From positions 1-24,865 of the forward strand of contig UQKK01000042.1 of the NCBI GenBank assembly GCA_900541505.1: DNA of 24,865 nucleotides, written 5' to 3'. This DNA comes from an uncultured Ruminococcus sp. (GTDB lineage: Bacteria; Bacillota; Clostridia; Lachnospirales; Lachnospiraceae). Below the pieces are notes generated by a model. That model saw only the letters and a list, made by a program, of their open reading frames with translations. It was not told the DNA's origin and did no database searches. The stretch's first letter is position 1. Every line of letters starts with the position of its first letter. Position numbers and translations under genes: made by a program. This document shows, in pieces, positions 22,578 through 24,865 of the stretch.

Positions 22578-24623
22578 TTAAATATCTCCTTCCTCTATCA
22601 TCTGGTCGATGGTTTCTTTTAAGGCGCTGACCGCCTCGTCAATATCTGTATGTTCAAACTGTGCTCCGGCTGAATTGATATGTCCGCCTCCGCCCAGTTT
22701 CTCGGCGATAATCTGCACATTCACCTCATCAATGGAACGGCAGCTTAAGAATATCTTTCCTTCATAAATTGTCAATACGAAGGACGCTTTAATCCCGCCA
22801 ATATCCAGCAGCTCGTTGGCTGCCTGCGCCGCCAGCACAGTGGGGCTGTCAATATCGCTGGGGCACACCGCGATGGCATATTCCTTGCGGTAAACCTCCG
22901 CCCTTCTGACTGCCTCCGCTTTCGCGCGGTAGGACGCCATATCATCCCGGAACATCTTGCGCACACGGGTGATATCCGCTCCGCACCTGCGCAAGAATGC
23001 GGCAGCTTCAAATGTTCGCACTCCCGTGCGGTTCATAAAGTTCCGCGTATCTATCATGATTCCCGCATACAGGCAGTCTGCTTCCCCTGACGGGAACTTG
23101 ATGTCATCTACCATGTACTGAAGCACTTCCGTGACCATCTCACAGGTGGAAGAAGAATAGGGCTCTACATAGGAGAGTACCGCGTTCTCAATGATATTGC
23201 TGCTCTGTCTGTGGTGGTCGAAAACCGCCGTCATCTTTGACCGCTTCAGAAGCTCCGGACACTCGGTCATCTGTGGTTTATTGGTGTCAACCACAATAAC
23301 CATGGTGTTGTCCGTGATATAATCCAGCGCCTGCTCAGACGTCAGGAAAATATCGTCCTCGTATGCCGGGCTCTCCGCAATCTCATCATACAGAGGGCGC
23401 AGGGAACTGGTTACTTCATTGATAACAATATGCGCCTTCTTCTCCAGGCTGGAAGCCGCCCGGTAGATTCCCATACAAGCGCCAAAAGAGTCGGCATCGG
23501 CAATCTTGTGTCCCATGACAATAACCTGGTCCCTGGTCTCGATAAATTCCCGGAGCGCCTCCGCCTTGACACGCGCCTTGACGCGGGTATTCTTTGCCGT
23601 CTGTTCTTTCTTGCCGCCGAAATACGTGATGCCGCGGCAGTCCTTAATGACCGCCTGGTCTCCCCCTCTCGCCAGCGCTAAATCAATAGCGACACGAGCA
23701 TAGTTATAACTCTGCGCATAGGTCCTGGTATTGATTCCCAGACCGATACTGAGCGTCGCGCAGCGCTCATTTCCGATGTTGACCTGCTTGACCTCTTCCA
23801 GAAGGGAGAACTTATCCGCCTCTATCCGGCGGTAACTCTCTTTCTTGATAACAATGAAGTACTTGTCCTTCTCCAGCTTCTTGACAATCCCATCCACATC
23901 GCCGATGTATTTATTTATCTTCCTGTCAATCAGAGCAACCAGCAGAGACTGCCGCACTTCCTCGACACTTTCCATGACCTCATCATAGTTGTCGATATAG
24001 ATAAGCCCCGCTATCAGCCTCTGGTCTTCGTTCTCTTTGATGTACGCGTTGAGCTCCGTCACGTCCTTCAGATAAACCGCGATGAAGTACTCCTTCTCCT
24101 CCGGTATCTGCACCAGCTCTTCCGTCTTGCTGAATCCCTCCAGGGAAACCTTGCGCAGGACTGCCTGGTAACTGCGTTCCCGGTATGTCACTTCCAATTC
24201 AACATGCTCCATATCATCCTTCGGAAAAACTCCCCGGTTGAGCTCCGGTATGATTTTGTATAAGTAGGGCTCCTTCTTGCGCCCCTCCAACAGATTCGAA
24301 AAGCTGTCGTTCTTCCAGAGAATCCTCCCATCCTCCAGCACAATCGCGTAGGGGAGCGCCAGCTCCTGAAGCAATGTCGTCTGAATCCCCTTGTACTGTG
24401 TAGAGAACTGAATCAAATCCGCCAGAATCAGGGAACGGTTGTAAAAATACAGCACGCCCGCAATGACAAAATAAATGATAATGAACACAGACATCATCAT
24501 TCCCGCTTTTTTGTCCACCATGTACATCCAAATGTTCATAGCGAGCAGGAGGATGGTCATAATCAGCGGCCAGTGCATATACATCCGCAGCTGCCCCTTT
24601 AAACGCATCTTATTTTTCTTCAT
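22578..24623 (-). CDS. gdpP: c-di-AMP phosphodiesterase GdpP (YybT family)
   Basis: The 681-residue protein has two membrane segments (about 18-36 and 43-61), a PAS-like domain (about 85-150), a degenerate GGDEF domain (about 200-335) and a C-terminal DHH/DHHA1 catalytic module. In the GGDEF domain the GGDEF position reads LEKDKYFIV, so no cyclase activity is expected. Metal-binding motifs are GHKIADADSFGA (H372, D376, D378), VVDTNKP (D446), DHH (469-471) and MIDTRNF (D525). The substrate-binding GGGGHINSAG loop is at 644-653. It hydrolyses the second messenger c-di-AMP to pApA and so affects osmotic and cell-wall homeostasis. All catalytic motifs are intact. GAGG lies 8 bases before the ATG. 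It leads the gdpP-rplI-dnaB operon. Confidence 0.95.
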   Translation of the reverse strand: MKKNKMRLKGQLRMYMHWPLIMTILLLAMNIWMYMVDKKAGMMMSVFIIIYFVIAGVLYFYNRSLILADLIQFSTQYKGIQTTLLQELALPYAIVLEDGRILWKNDSFSNLLEGRKKEPYLYKIIPELNRGVFPKDDMEHVELEVTYRERSYQAVLRKVSLEGFSKTEELVQIPEEKEYFIAVYLKDVTELNAYIKENEDQRLIAGLIYIDNYDEVMESVEEVRQSLLVALIDRKINKYIGDVDGIVKKLEKDKYFIVIKKESYRRIEADKFSLLEEVKQVNIGNERCATLSIGLGINTRTYAQSYNYARVAIDLALARGGDQAVIKDCRGITYFGGKKEQTAKNTRVKARVKAEALREFIETRDQVIVMGHKIADADSFGACMGIYRAASSLEKKAHIVINEVTSSLRPLYDEIAESPAYEDDIFLTSEQALDYITDNTMVIVVDTNKPQMTECPELLKRSKMTAVFDHHRQSSNIIENAVLSYVEPYSSSTCEMVTEVLQYMVDDIKFPSGEADCLYAGIMIDTRNFMNRTGVRTFEAAAFLRRCGADITRVRKMFRDDMASYRAKAEAVRRAEVYRKEYAIAVCPSDIDSPTVLAAQAANELLDIGGIKASFVLTIYEGKIFLSCRSIDEVNVQIIAEKLGGGGHINSAGAQFEHTDIDEAVSALKETIDQMIEEGDI

Positions 24624-24648
24624 TTCTCTTTCCTCATTTCCTAATCAA

Positions 24649-24665
24649 ACCGGAACTTCCCCGGT
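24649..24665. repeat. Short hairpin upstream of gdpP
   Basis: ACCGG (24649-24653) pairs with CCGGT (24661-24665). The following segment GGTATCATCCCCGC (24663-24676) repeats 13 of 14 bases at 24704-24717, so this may be a decayed partial copy of the palindromic element next to it. Confidence 0.45.
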
Positions 24666-24703
24666 ATCATCCCCGCATTTTCTTCTCAAGCCGTGGCTCG
24701 CCT

Positions 24704-24773
24704 GGTATAATCCCCGCTTCGGCGGGGCAAGCCGAATCTTCGGCTTGAATCGCACTCGTGCGATTATTATACC
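24704..24773. repeat. 70-bp compound palindrome: three hairpins inside an outer inverted repeat
   Basis: The outer arms GGTATAAT (24704-24711) and ATTATACC (24766-24773) are perfect complements. Inside are three perfect hairpins: CCCCGC/GCGGGG with a TTCG loop (24712-24727), AAGCCGAA/TTCGGCTT (24729-24746) and AATCGCAC/GTGCGATT (24748-24765). Almost every base is paired. It could be a REP- or MITE-like repeat, or a structured leader of gdpP. Confidence 0.85.
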
Positions 24774-24774
24774 A
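24766..24774 (-). promoter_or_regulatory. Extended -10 promoter box, possible gdpP promoter
   Basis: On the minus strand TGGTATAAT is a perfect extended -10 box 143 bases before gdpP. The -35 position (TAGAAT at 24789-24794) is poor; a perfect TTGACA (24816-24821) is too far away to pair with it. A transcript starting here would carry the hairpins in its leader. Confidence 0.45.
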
Positions 24775-24865
24775 CCTTTTTTCTGATTATTCTACTTTTT
24801 CATACTTTTAGTTTGTGTCAAGTAAACGTTGGCAACTTTTCCTTTGTTTTTCTTTCAAATGTTTT

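Noticed and set aside
24624..24865. c-di-AMP (ydaO-type) riboswitch before gdpP
   Set aside because: The region is a set of simple perfect hairpins without the conserved core bases of that riboswitch class.

Overview
The window looks like a Lachnospiraceae (clostridial cluster XIVa, gut Firmicutes) chromosome carrying the end of an integrated mobile element. The evidence is the gdpP-rplI-dnaB gene order, mutS2, a clostridial 2[4Fe-4S] ferredoxin, lipoproteins with Firmicutes lipoboxes, strong AGGAGG ribosome binding sites and TTGACA/TATAAT promoters. No tRNA, rRNA or CRISPR array was seen.

Positions 1 to about 4150 are the replication and partition end of an integrative conjugative element, all on the minus strand. 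The order of transcription is a DUF6075-like gene, a 58-residue DUF3970-like gene, parA, parB, a RepA_N-type replication initiator, and a DUF6050-like membrane protein. The genes overlap or nearly touch, so this is one tight operon. A terminator closes it. A group IIC intron appears to start 8 bases past that terminator's hairpin and runs off the left edge. The repA coding sequence holds a perfectly phased array of 23-bp direct repeats that look like origin iterons. The element meets the chromosome in the last codons of rlmD, a known type of ICE target.

Positions 4121-7925 (minus strand) are housekeeping genes: the 23S rRNA methyltransferase rlmD, a YhaM-type exoribonuclease, and a membrane-anchored HtrA/PDZ protein whose catalytic triad appears to be lost. 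Divergent from these, 8149-12680 (plus) carries mutS2 followed by a two-component pair (OmpR-type regulator and sensor kinase). It ends at a strong bidirectional terminator shared with a convergent, orphan sugar-binding lipoprotein (12813-13976, minus).

Positions 14158-15462 hold two single-gene units: a small ferredoxin with its own promoter and terminator, and a MerR-like protein with a coiled, low-complexity C-terminal half. Positions 15555-20753 are a five-gene plus-strand operon: a calcineurin-like phosphoesterase, then a complete CUT1/Ugp-like ABC importer (binding lipoprotein, two permeases, ATPase). The pairing suggests uptake and hydrolysis of a phosphorylated or phosphodiester substrate, but this is inference.

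Positions 20750-24623 (minus) are the conserved gdpP-rplI-dnaB cluster (c-di-AMP phosphodiesterase, ribosomal protein L9, replicative helicase). Its dnaB stop codon interlocks with that of the convergent ATPase gene. Upstream of gdpP lies a 70-bp compound palindrome: three hairpins enclosed in an outer inverted repeat that carries inward-facing extended -10 boxes.
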